From NCBI RefSeq assembly GCF_901538265.1, contig NZ_LR593886.1, positions 1,054,001 to 1,118,000 on the forward strand: a stretch of 64,000 bases of DNA, written 5' to 3'. Below the pieces are notes generated by a model. That model was given only the letters and a program-made list of their open reading frames with translations, was not told the origin of the DNA and searched no databases. Source of the stretch: Gemmata massiliana. Its GTDB lineage: Bacteria; Planctomycetota; Planctomycetia; Gemmatales; Gemmataceae. Numbering within the stretch: position 1 is the stretch's first letter; every line of letters starts with the position of its first letter. Positions 25,144-33,477 of this stretch are shown here, piece by piece. A program made the translations under genes and the position numbers.

Positions 25144-25633
25144 CGCTACCCCCGCACGCACCAGTTCAAAACCTTCCGATCCACCGCACAGCGTGCGCCG
25201 GGCGGGAGGAATTACACGACGCGGGTCTTTTCTTTCCCGTTCTTCAAACTTTTTGTAACCGACCAACGGACCTGGCATTCCGGAGTGCGGTTGTAACGAG
25301 AAGGGCGTTGCCCGGAGTTGATCCATCGGGCGCTATTTCTGGATCGGCCAAACTGTGCGGATTCGATGATATGTGCCGCCCGACCGAGGGCTTTGCCGTT
25401 CGGCGCGAAGACGAGCCCCCCCGCGCCCCCCCCCCCCCGCATTGGTGCGCGGACCTTTGAGCGTTCGGATCGACGATCCGACGACGGGTAACACACGTCA
25501 TCCGGGTTGTCTACCGCCCGTTCCGCATCCGCGCGCTCCGCCGGACCGATGTTGTCTGTCCGGCTTGCTGGCCTGCCGTCCGGCTGGCAAACGGACCGGC
25601 CGACCGACGAGTCGGCCGGTTGGCCGGGGCCGA
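25144..25633. other. Intergenic with homopolymer and GC-rich repeats
   Basis: 490 bp between two minus-strand genes. It holds the poly-C tract at 25426-25438 and GGCTGGC/GGCCGACC motifs at 25555-25625 like those beside parA. No supported gene. Confidence 0.5.
25426..25438. repeat. Homopolymeric C13 tract
   Basis: Thirteen consecutive C, preceded by a C7-type run (C-rich from 25415). Runs of this length are slippage-prone. It lies in the region upstream of MgtC. Confidence 0.85.
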
Positions 25634-28600
25634 TCAGAACAGGCCCAACTGGGTGCCGGTCGGTTTGATCCGGGCGCGCAACAAGCCCGCGGACTCGCCC
25701 TCGTCGTCGCTCGGAGGGGGTGCGTCGGGCACCGCCGGCGCGATTTCGGGTGCCACGTTCGGCCCGGGCGCCGTTTCGGTCGGTGCGGGAACGTGAGACG
25801 CTTCGGGCGGCGCCGCGACCGAACGGTCCCGAACGGGCGCGATTTCGATGGCCTGCGCGATTTTCATGGCCGCGACCCGCTCGGCCAGTTCCGCGGCCGT
25901 GGGCTCGTCCGCGACCGGGTGGTCCGAAAGCGCGACCCGGAGCCGGTCCCGCAGGTCCGTCAGTTCGTCCAGGTACGCGCCGTGGGCGAACGGGAGGCCG
26001 AGCCGGGCCTCGTACCCGCGCAGCTGGGTTTCCGCCAGGGCGCGGTCTCGCTCCACCTCGGCGCACGCGTCCTCGTAGGACCCGGCCAGCCGGGCCAGGG
26101 CGTTCAGTACGGCCCGTGCTCCGTGCGACTCCCGGGCGAGCGCGGTTTTCCGCACCGTCCGCCCTTCGAGGTACGCGTCCGCCGCTCCGACGGGGTGCAA
26201 CTCGATGCCGAACGCGAGCCCCCGGTACCGCCCGAGCGCGAACGCCCGGGTTTCGGGAACCCGTTCGGGCAGACGGGCGAGCGCGCCCGCCAGCGCGGCA
26301 ACCGCGTCCTTCGGCCCCGCGCTCCGACCGCCGATGACGAGCGCGCCGGGATCGCCGCCCGACACCGTCGCCGCGTCGGCCGTCAGGGCCGCCCGACGCC
26401 GGTCGAGCCGTTCGATCGTTTGGGGCAACTCGCGCACCCGGCGCCGGGCCCGGAACTGCTCGTCCGCGTGACCCCGGCGCAGCACCCCGAGGCGCTGCAG
26501 CTCGGCGTCCGCCTCGGCCAGGGTGAGCACCGCCGGGTTCCCCGACGCGATCGCCTTGACCTCGGCGAAGCTGAGCTCCTGGGTGCCCACGTCCTCGGCC
26601 CGGCGCGCCCCCGATTGCCCGGTCATCACCTGCGCGATGAACCGCGCCTTCGTTTCGAGGGCCTGCCACATGAACGAATCGAAGCTCCCCTCGGTCACGT
26701 ACCGGTACACCGCGACCTCGGCGTTGGTGTTCCCCTGGCGCAGGATCCGGCCCTCGCGCTGCTCCACCTCGGCCGGCTTCCACGGGGCGTCCAGGTGGTG
26801 CAGCGCGGCCAGGCGCGCCTGCACGTTGGTGCCCGTGCCGAGCTTCTGGGTGCTCCCCAGGAGCACGCGCACGGTTCCGGCCCGGACCCGCTCGAACAGG
26901 GCCTGCTTCTTCGCGTCCGAGTTCGCACTCCCGATCGAAGCAATTTGTTCGCGCGGGATCCCGCGTGCGGCCAGGTTCTCGGTGACGGTGTCGTACACCG
27001 AGAACCCCCAGGCGGTCGGCTCGATACCCAGGTCGCAGAACACGATCTGCGTGCCCCGGGTTCCGGCCGTGCGCGTCCAGACGGCGACCACGTTCTCGAT
27101 CAGGGCGCTGATTTTGGCGCCCGCCGCGGCGGGCGCGGTCGGGGACAGCATCCGGGCGTCGAGCGCCAGCTTGCGCCCGTCGGTGGTGATCGCCAGCGCG
27201 TTGTCCACGCGCGGGTCGATCTTCTGGCTCCGGACGCGCTCGTACCGCGCGACCAGCTCGTCCTGGAGCGCGCGCTGCTCGCCGGACATCGGGCACGCGA
27301 CCACGATCGGCTTGCCCCCCTCCAGGGCCGGGCGCGGGAGGTTCAGCGTCTCGGCCGTCTGCACGTCCGCGAACGCGCGGAACAGGTGCTGGAGTTCGGG
27401 CAGGTTGACGAACCTGGCGAACCGGGTCCGGGGCTTGAGGGTCTTCCCGTCCGGGGCGATCTCGAGGGCTTCGACGACCTCCCCGAACGTCGCGGCCCAG
27501 GCGTCGAAGTGCCCGATCCCGCGGGCCGCGAGCCCGTCCGGGTCCAGGTACCGCTGGAGCGTGTACAGCTCGACCATCGTGTTCGACACGGGCGTCCCGG
27601 TCGCGAACACGACCCCGCGCCCCGGGTTCCGCTCGTGCAGGTACCGGCACTTCATCAGCAGGTCGAACGCGCGCTCCGAGCCCCCGGTCTGGACCCCCGC
27701 GACCCGGTCCATCTTGGTCGCGACCTCGAGGTTCTTGAAGGCGTGCGCCTCGTCCACGAGCACGTGGTCCACCCCGAGCTCGTCGAACACGAGCCCGTCG
27801 TCCTTCTTGTCGGCCGCGAGCAGGTCCTTGAGCTTGGCCGCGCGCGCCGCCTTCTGCTTCTCGATGGTCTTGATCAGGTTGCGCTTGGCCCTCGAGTACG
27901 CTTCGGCGGCCCGGTCCGCGAGCAGCCGGTCGTACTCGGCGATCTGGTCCCGCAGGAACCGCTCCTGGAACGCCCGCGACATCCCGATCCGCTCGAAGCT
28001 CGAGTGGGTCACGAGGACCGCGTCCCAGTCCCCGCTCGCGATCCGGGCGGTCAGGTACTTGCGCCGGTCCCGGGTGAAGTCGTCCTTGCCCGCGACCAGG
28101 AGCTTCGCGTTGGGGTACAGCTGCTGGAACTCGCGCGCGAACTGCTCGAGCAGGTGGTTGGGGACCGCGACCAGGGGCTTGTGGGCGAGCCCGGCCTGGC
28201 GCAGCTTCATCGCGGTCGCGGCCATGACGTAGGACTTCCCGGCCCCGACCACGTGCGCCAGGAGCGTATTGCCCCCGGCCACCGCGCGCCACACCGCGTC
28301 CCGCTGGTGCGGGCGCAGGGTGATCCCGGCACTCATCCCCGGGAAGTCCAGGTGGCTCCCGTCGAACTGCCGGGGGCGCAGGTTGTTGAACGCGTCGTTG
28401 TACACCCGGACCAGGCGCTCGGCGCGAGCGGGTTCGGCGAACGCCCAACTGCGGAACCGGTCCTTGATCAGCTTCTGCTTCTCCTTGGCCGCGAGTGTCT
28501 CCTCCGGGTTGACGACCCGCTTGTCGGGGTCGGTGGGGTCCGGGTCGTAGAGCACCGGGGCCTTCATGTTGAGCGCCAGGTCCAGGAGCCACACCCCGTT

Positions 28601-31084
28601 GGCCCGCGCGGTCCCGTAGTCGCTCGTCGCGGCGACCGCGTTCTGCGCGGCCCAGTCGCCCGCGACGCTCCACACCGCGTCCGTGGCCAGGTGCGCCACG
28701 GTGAGGGCCGACGGTTCGACCCCGAACAGCTCGGCCGCGAACGCCCGGACGTCTTCGACCGGGACCCACGGGACCCCCAGGTTCGCGTCGATGTCGCCCG
28801 GGAGCACGTCCTCGGGCTGCACCGCGCGCAGGGCCTCCGCGTTGCGCGCGTAGTCCGGTCCGGCGTGTTCCGCGGCCGCGAGTTTGGCCCGGACGTTACC
28901 CGACAGGTACGCGTCGGCGGTCTCCCACGAACCGGTTCCGGGATCGCGAAAGATCAGTTCGCCGAGTTCCGCGGTCACCGCATCCTCGGACCGCCCATAG
29001 AGTTGGGCGATGTACGGCAGGTCCACCGCGCCGCGCTGGTTGAGTGCGACGAGCAACCCCTCCTCGGCGCTGGCGACGGACGTGACCGGCGGGGTCCGCC
29101 CGACCACGTCCCGGAGCAGGATCGGGGCCTTTTGTGCTTCACCGGTGACCTCGTCGTATTCTTCCAGGGCCATGACCAGCATGGCGTCCGGGTCGTCCCG
29201 GAACTTCACCAGGTTGGGCATCCGGCGCACCACCGAACCGTCGGCCGTGGTACTGAAGGTCGTCTTGTTAATCGGCCCGAAGGCCGACACGAACCGATCG
29301 TAGGCGGTGTTGAGGTCGCGCCGTACATGCCGGCGCTCGGGTTCGGGCCGGTCCTCGTTCTGGGATCGGAGCACGCGGCGCGCCTGATCGCGCAGCTCGA
29401 CGAGCGCGGCGACGCGGCGCCCGACCAGGGAGCCGGTGGCCCACAACTCGGAGCCCCCGTAGGTGACCGGAACGGATCGGCCGTCCAGAACCTGGTGCAC
29501 GCGCCCGTCGCGGACGAAGAAGCTGCCCTCGGTGACGTGGTGCTCGGGCGGGGGCGCGACGAACGCGGTCGGTGCCTCGGGCGGCGCTCGGCGGGCGAGC
29601 GGGGCGAAGCGCGGGAGGTGCTCGAGGGCCCAGTTCAACGATTCGGCCAGGTCGCCGGCGGAGGTGACGCTGTACCCGGTACCGTAAAGCGAGTCCCGGC
29701 TGCTGAACGTGCCGAGCACCATCTCGGGGTGCTTCAAGAAGTAGCGGTTGATCGGAACCGTGGTGCCGTCGATGTCGGTCGCTTGGATCGCGAGCCACTC
29801 GGGATCGGCGTGGTTCGGGGGCTCGTCGAGAGCCCGCTTGCGCAGGAACACGATGTCGGTGACGACGGCCGTGCCCTCGCGCGCGAACGCGTCCGACGGG
29901 AGCCGGACCGCGCCCAAGAAGTCGGCCCGGTCCGCCAGGTACTCGCGGAGCGCGGCGTTCTGCTTGTCGAGCGTAAAGTGGCTCGTGACCAGCGCGAGGA
30001 CCCCGCCGGGTCGGAGCGCGTCGACCGACTTGGCGAAGAAATAGTCGTGCAGCGCGAATTTTTCGCCGCGGTGGCCCAGTTTGACATCGGCAAACGGGAC
30101 GTTGCCGATCACCGCGTCGAGTTCGGGGAGCTTGGTGTCGGCGAAGTTCTCGATCCGGACGTCCTGGTCCGGGTGGAGCGCCCGGGCGATCCGGCCCGAG
30201 GTGCTGTCGAGCTCGACCCCGATGTAGCGCTTGCCCGGGAGTAGGAAGTTCCCGGTCCCGCACCCGGGCTCGAGCACCAGCGCCCCGTCCGGGATCCCGA
30301 GCCGGGTCAGGGCCGCGTGCATCGCGGTGATGACCACCGGGGCCGTGTAGAACGCGTTGAACGTGGTGCGCTTCGCCGACGCGTACTCTTCGGGTGCCAG
30401 TAGGGCCTGCAACTCCGCGCCGAGCGCGGCCCACGACTCGTCCTTGTACCGGCCGGTGGCCGGGTTGGGAAACAGCGACAGCGCGACCGGCCCGAACCCC
30501 GCGAACCGGGCCAGCACCGTGCGCTCCTCGGCGGTCGCGGGACGGGCCTCGGCTTCGACTTGCTGGAGCGTGCGGATCGCGGCCAGAAGGTCTCGGGCCT
30601 TGGCCTTTTCGCCCGGAGCGAACCCGGGGAGCGGGGCGGGCGGGGGAGGGGGGGCCGGTACCGACGGAACCGGGGCGGGTTCCGGAACGTCGTCCGGGAA
30701 CGCGTCGAACAGGCTCCGCGTTACGGTTCGTCGGGCGACGCGTGCCGCGTAGCTTCCTGATCGAGGCGCGCCTCGAGTTCCGCCAGTGCCAGTTCGAGTG
30801 CCGAGCTCGAGTCGAATCCCTGGTTCATTCGGTCCAGATGCGCCGCCCGCAGGTCCGCCGCGTACCGCTCCATCTCCGCCAGAAGCTTGCGCGAGCGGCG
30901 CAGGTAGGTGTGCAGACCCGGTCGGGCTTCCAACAGTTCGAGCACGATCGTCTGGTAGAGCATCGGGTTCGTCCGGGTCGAAGGGGAGGGAGGGCTGGGG
31001 CGCCATCGCGGGAGGAGGAAGTGGAGTTGTTCGCTCCGGGGTTGTAGACCGGATCGGAACGAGGTGCAAGCAGTATTGGGTCAT
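25634..31084 (-). CDS. Giant DNA adenine methylase-helicase fusion (plasmid/phage antirestriction-type)
   Basis: 1816 residues. An Ala/Pro-rich N-terminus is followed by an N6-adenine methyltransferase domain: SAM motif LEPGCGTGNFL near 271 and the catalytic motif IGNVPF (NPPY variant) near 328. A superfamily 2 (SNF2-like) helicase follows: Walker A HVVGAGKSYV near 945, DEAH box VDEAHAFKNLE near 1111 and motif VI QREGRILRQG near 1443, then a coiled-coil-rich C-terminus. Such fusions ride on plasmids, ICEs and phages; P1 DarB is a known relative in kind. AAAGGA lies 7 bp before the ATG at 31084, which supports that start, although the first 120 residues overlap another credible frame (30721-30963). 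Confidence 0.9.
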   Translation of the reverse strand: MTQYCLHLVPIRSTTPERTTPLPPPAMAPQPSLPFDPDEPDALPDDRARTVGSPTGSAHLPAPLAQASGGDGAVRGGPAGGASGPNEPGIRLELGTRTGTGGTRGAPRSGSYAARVARRTVTRSLFDAFPDDVPEPAPVPSVPAPPPPPAPLPGFAPGEKAKARDLLAAIRTLQQVEAEARPATAEERTVLARFAGFGPVALSLFPNPATGRYKDESWAALGAELQALLAPEEYASAKRTTFNAFYTAPVVITAMHAALTRLGIPDGALVLEPGCGTGNFLLPGKRYIGVELDSTSGRIARALHPDQDVRIENFADTKLPELDAVIGNVPFADVKLGHRGEKFALHDYFFAKSVDALRPGGVLALVTSHFTLDKQNAALREYLADRADFLGAVRLPSDAFAREGTAVVTDIVFLRKRALDEPPNHADPEWLAIQATDIDGTTVPINRYFLKHPEMVLGTFSSRDSLYGTGYSVTSAGDLAESLNWALEHLPRFAPLARRAPPEAPTAFVAPPPEHHVTEGSFFVRDGRVHQVLDGRSVPVTYGGSELWATGSLVGRRVAALVELRDQARRVLRSQNEDRPEPERRHVRRDLNTAYDRFVSAFGPINKTTFSTTADGSVVRRMPNLVKFRDDPDAMLVMALEEYDEVTGEAQKAPILLRDVVGRTPPVTSVASAEEGLLVALNQRGAVDLPYIAQLYGRSEDAVTAELGELIFRDPGTGSWETADAYLSGNVRAKLAAAEHAGPDYARNAEALRAVQPEDVLPGDIDANLGVPWVPVEDVRAFAAELFGVEPSALTVAHLATDAVWSVAGDWAAQNAVAATSDYGTARANGVWLLDLALNMKAPVLYDPDPTDPDKRVVNPEETLAAKEKQKLIKDRFRSWAFAEPARAERLVRVYNDAFNNLRPRQFDGSHLDFPGMSAGITLRPHQRDAVWRAVAGGNTLLAHVVGAGKSYVMAATAMKLRQAGLAHKPLVAVPNHLLEQFAREFQQLYPNAKLLVAGKDDFTRDRRKYLTARIASGDWDAVLVTHSSFERIGMSRAFQERFLRDQIAEYDRLLADRAAEAYSRAKRNLIKTIEKQKAARAAKLKDLLAADKKDDGLVFDELGVDHVLVDEAHAFKNLEVATKMDRVAGVQTGGSERAFDLLMKCRYLHERNPGRGVVFATGTPVSNTMVELYTLQRYLDPDGLAARGIGHFDAWAATFGEVVEALEIAPDGKTLKPRTRFARFVNLPELQHLFRAFADVQTAETLNLPRPALEGGKPIVVACPMSGEQRALQDELVARYERVRSQKIDPRVDNALAITTDGRKLALDARMLSPTAPAAAGAKISALIENVVAVWTRTAGTRGTQIVFCDLGIEPTAWGFSVYDTVTENLAARGIPREQIASIGSANSDAKKQALFERVRAGTVRVLLGSTQKLGTGTNVQARLAALHHLDAPWKPAEVEQREGRILRQGNTNAEVAVYRYVTEGSFDSFMWQALETKARFIAQVMTGQSGARRAEDVGTQELSFAEVKAIASGNPAVLTLAEADAELQRLGVLRRGHADEQFRARRRVRELPQTIERLDRRRAALTADAATVSGGDPGALVIGGRSAGPKDAVAALAGALARLPERVPETRAFALGRYRGLAFGIELHPVGAADAYLEGRTVRKTALARESHGARAVLNALARLAGSYEDACAEVERDRALAETQLRGYEARLGLPFAHGAYLDELTDLRDRLRVALSDHPVADEPTAAELAERVAAMKIAQAIEIAPVRDRSVAAPPEASHVPAPTETAPGPNVAPEIAPAVPDAPPPSDDEGESAGLLRARIKPTGTQLGLF
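30721..30963 (-). CDS. Small helical ORF overlapping the methylase-helicase N-terminus
   Basis: 80 residues in a different frame of the same strand. Codon third positions are strongly G/C and the protein is sensible: MLYQTIVLELLEARPGLH, then RSRKLLAEMERYA and ELALAELEARLDQEA, all helical. In the same stretch the giant gene encodes low-complexity Gly/Pro/Arg sequence. So either the large gene starts later than 31084, or the two frames genuinely overlap. No ribosome-binding site is evident for this ORF. Confidence 0.5.
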   Translation of the reverse strand: MLYQTIVLELLEARPGLHTYLRRSRKLLAEMERYAADLRAAHLDRMNQGFDSSSALELALAELEARLDQEATRHASPDEP

Positions 31085-31102
31085 CGGCGGTCCTTTCGTT
31101 GG

Positions 31103-31127
31103 GGGCGGGCCGGTGTGCGGCCCGCCC
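31103..31127 (-). terminator. GC-rich hairpin between two module genes
   Basis: GGGCGGGCC (31103-31111) pairs with GGCCCGCCC (31119-31127), 7-nt loop. It lies just after the stop of the 86-aa gene and before the start of the giant gene. No T-tract follows. Confidence 0.55.
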
Positions 31128-31135
31128 GGTTGGGG

Positions 31136-31396
31136 TTACTTCACGACCTGTTCGGACTGCTTGCGGCCCTTACGGTCGGCGTCGAGTTGGTGCATCACCC
31201 ACGTGTGCGCGAGGTCCAAAAGCTTCGCGGCCGGGAGCAGGTCGTCGTGTCCCAGGTTCTCGGTCTCGCGCCACCCGTCGTCGGTCTTGTACCCGCAGGT
31301 CAGTTTGACCGAGTACCAGTTGCCCCTTTCGGCGAGGTTGCGCCAGATGGTGGCCTGGAGTGCTCCGGTGCGGATCTTGTGAGCGGGTTGTGACAT
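31136..31396 (-). CDS. Conserved mobile-element small protein, copy 2 (86 aa)
   Basis: Near-identical to the 83-aa protein at 21042-21293 except for a few substitutions (for example Arg to Cys in KLTCGYKTDDGW, Thr to Met in AHTWVMHQL) and a different tail (SEQVVK). Same AAGGAG and same leader. It lies upstream of the giant methylase-helicase gene, 52 bp away, so the two may share a transcript and the leader might control both. Confidence 0.8.
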   Translation of the reverse strand: MSQPAHKIRTGALQATIWRNLAERGNWYSVKLTCGYKTDDGWRETENLGHDDLLPAAKLLDLAHTWVMHQLDADRKGRKQSEQVVK

Positions 31397-31594
31397 GGTG
31401 TTTCTCCTTACTTTGAGTTGTGGGGCCCGACCCTCGGGCCTCGTGGGACCATGATGAGAACCGGGTCGAGCCGGGAGCGCAGCGCGGGTGCACGGACAAT
31501 TACGGCGGGGCCGCACAGCGGAGGAACCGTCATTGTCCTTGCAGCCCCCGGTGCCCGGTTCAGCGTCCCACACCAAAGACCCGAGGGCCGGGCC
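31157..31594 (-). repeat. 438-bp direct repeat, copy B
   Basis: Partner of 21054-21491; see that entry. Right of it the sequence decays into gene fragments, consistent with the edge of the mobile module. Confidence 0.9.
31424..31594 (-). promoter_or_regulatory. Structured 5' leader, copy 2
   Basis: Same nested architecture as copy 1, offset by 10103: 31424-31438 with 31580-31594 (one mismatch), 31443-31449 with 31565-31571, 31458-31465 with 31554-31561, and 31494-31505 with 31527-31538. The loops have changed more than the stems, as far as can be judged by eye. Confidence 0.7.
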
Positions 31595-32069
31595 CCAATA
31601 ACGTGAGGAGAACAAGGACCTACCTGCACGCACATTCGGCCGGTGCGCGTTGCTCGATGTGCGCGAACTAACAAACCGCCCGTGCATTGCGGTCGCAAAA
31701 CGCGTCCTCAGCCGCCCCTGTGCCGCTGCTCGGTGAGCGGCTCGCCTGTTTGCGCTCGTGCTCGACCTGAGCCGCTTCGATCGAGTGCGACGTTTTAAGT
31801 CCGCGTCCTGTTTCGCGCACACGACCAACTTCCGGAAGTGCTCGGTCAGGACCCGCACCTCGTCCTCGGTCAAATGTTCGGTGCTAATGAGCCGGTTGTG
31901 CCGGTCCCCGAACGGGATCGTCACACGGACACGGCGTGCAGCGGGCGCGAGGCCGTGGCGCGGCTCGGGGCGTGCCGTCCGAAGTGTGGGAACTGTCGGT
32001 TCAAGCTCCACACGACCCGGGCCGGTGCCACGGAGCGGTCCAAGAGCTGCCGCCGGTGCGAGCCGGTGA
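31595..32069. other. Decayed region at the module edge
   Basis: No intact gene. A minus-strand frame ending near 31790 has RLISTEHLTEDEVRVLTEHFRKL, a plausible gene fragment of unknown family, interrupted within 100 bp on each side. Confidence 0.4.
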
Positions 32070-32180
32070 GGTGGTCGTAGGACCAGCCGAAAGCGACGAA
32101 GCGGGCGTCGCCGCGGTAGCCGAATAATTCGGCGGTTTCCGGGGGCAGCGGAATATTGACCTTCTGGCCGGGGAGGGAGG
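32070..32180 (-). pseudogene. N-terminal fragment of the 185-aa family
   Basis: Minus-strand reading LPGQKVNIPLPPETAELF then GYRGDARFVAFGWSYDHL corresponds to LPGTSLELPMPPEL and GYPGAARFVAFHV of the intact protein at 22808-23365. Similarity stops soon after, and the continuation is unrelated. Confidence 0.65.
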
Positions 32181-32194
32181 CGGTCGTGCCGCGA

Positions 32195-32680
32195 TCACCG
32201 GGACGGATTCCCTGAGCTGACGCACCCAGCAGTTGCGCTGCTCGACCCGTTCCAGTTCCTTTCCGTGCTCCTGGTGGTGATAGCTGAGATCACGAAGCAC
32301 CCGCTCACGCTTCTCGGCAAGTCAAACCACCCCGTCCAGCGCTGGTAGCGGTTCCCGGTATTCCCCCCGGCAGTCGAAGTCAATGGACTCGCGAAGCTGG
32401 TCGATCATGAACTGCTTGAGGTTCTCGTGGTCGGTGGACGGCGGCTCCCACGCGCGGACGTGCTCGAGCATCGCCTCGTACTTCTGGCGAATCGCGGCGA
32501 TCTTGGCTTTACGCTCGGCGTTGCGTTGCTTCGTGGCCTCGTGTTCGTCTGCGGCACATGCCTCGGCTTCATCGCTTCGAGTCGTGCCTTCTCCTGCTCC
32601 AGCCTCGTGATTTGCTCAGTGTGGTAAGCCGACGGTGTGAAGGCGCCGGGAACCGGAGTGCCTGCTGGTTCGTCCCGCAT
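32195..32680 (-). pseudogene. Frameshifted phage/plasmid hypothetical gene
   Basis: Three frames read in sequence give one protein: TEQITRLEQEKARLEAM (frame of 32680), then ATKQRNAERKAKIAAI, YEAMLEHVRAWEPPS, LKQFMIDQLRESIDFDC after a shift near 32575, then LAEKRERVLRDLSYHHQEHG and ERNCWVRQL-like after a second shift near 32320. This architecture (WEPPS/T..H..LK.FM..Q...S..FDC, then a coiled coil) is familiar from phage and plasmid proteins of unknown function. At least two frameshifts make it a pseudogene. Confidence 0.75.
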
Positions 32681-32982
32681 GGTTACAAGCGCCCCGAAGT
32701 TCCTGGCACATCTCCAGACGAACTCCTCGGAAGTCGCCCCGTCCTGAACGTGAGCTGTATAGCCGCCGCCGCAAGAGTTATGTGTCGGCGCTGGATATCA
32801 ATCTGGATCCTTTGCAGGAGCGAAAACCTTGGGGTAAAGCGGCATCACAATTGCACCCGTTACAGCTGGGGTACTGTGCGCGCCGAACTATTATCCCATC
32901 AGTTATCGCTGTCTTCGTCAGGCCACTTGCTCGTTCAAGGCGAGCCCTCTCGCTACCGGAGCTGGGGTCGACGGGAGAAACC
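32681..32982. other. Intergenic upstream of the molybdoenzyme operon
   Basis: 300 bp that should contain the operon promoter. No clear sigma-70 boxes or repeats are visible by eye. Confidence 0.4.
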
Positions 32983-33477
32983 ATGCATAGTCCTACAGCC
33001 ACAGCGGGGGCCGTTCCACTGACGCTGACCGTCAACGGTACCGAGCGCCGGCTCGACGTTCAGCCGTGGGTGACCCTGCTCGACCTTCTCCGGGAACGGT
33101 GCGACCTGACGGGTACCAAGAAGGGGTGCGACCACGGGCAGTGCGGGGCGTGTACGGTCCTGGTCGACGGCAAGCGGGTCAACTCGTGCCTGACCCTCGC
33201 CGTCATGAAGGACGGGGCGGAGGTGACGACGGTCGAGGGGCTGGCCGCGGGTGACGCGCTGCACCCGCTCCAGCAGGCGTTCGTCGACCACGACGCGTTC
33301 CAGTGCGGGTACTGCACCCCGGGCCAGATCTGCTCCGCCGTCGGGCTGCTGGCCGAGGGGAAGGCGCGGAACGCCGGCGAGGTGCGCGAGCTGATGAGCG
33401 GGAACGTGTGCCGGTGCGGGGCGTACCCGAACATCGTCGCTGCGATCGAGCAGGTCCGGGCGGGGGGCGGTCGATGA
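32983..33477 (+). CDS. Aldehyde/xanthine oxidoreductase, [2Fe-2S] subunit (PaoA/YagT-like)
   Basis: 164 residues. The plant-type ferredoxin cluster uses Cys49, 54, 57 and 69 (KKGCDHGQCGACTVL...NSC), and the second cluster uses Cys108, 111, 143 and 145 (FQCGYCTPGQ...NVCRCGAY). Together they pass electrons from the molybdenum site to FAD. No twin-arginine signal is visible at this N-terminus, whereas E. coli PaoA has one, so the complex here is probably cytoplasmic. GGGAGAA precedes the ATG. Its TGA overlaps the next ATG (ATGA). Confidence 0.95.
   Translation: MHSPTATAGAVPLTLTVNGTERRLDVQPWVTLLDLLRERCDLTGTKKGCDHGQCGACTVLVDGKRVNSCLTLAVMKDGAEVTTVEGLAAGDALHPLQQAFVDHDAFQCGYCTPGQICSAVGLLAEGKARNAGEVRELMSGNVCRCGAYPNIVAAIEQVRAGGGR

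Noticed and set aside
25212-30244. Very long open frames on both strands across the methylase-helicase gene (up to 1600 codons)
   Set aside because: They are GC-bias shadows: Arg/Pro/Gly-rich, without motifs or ribosome-binding sites, while the 1816-codon minus frame has ordered methyltransferase and helicase motifs.
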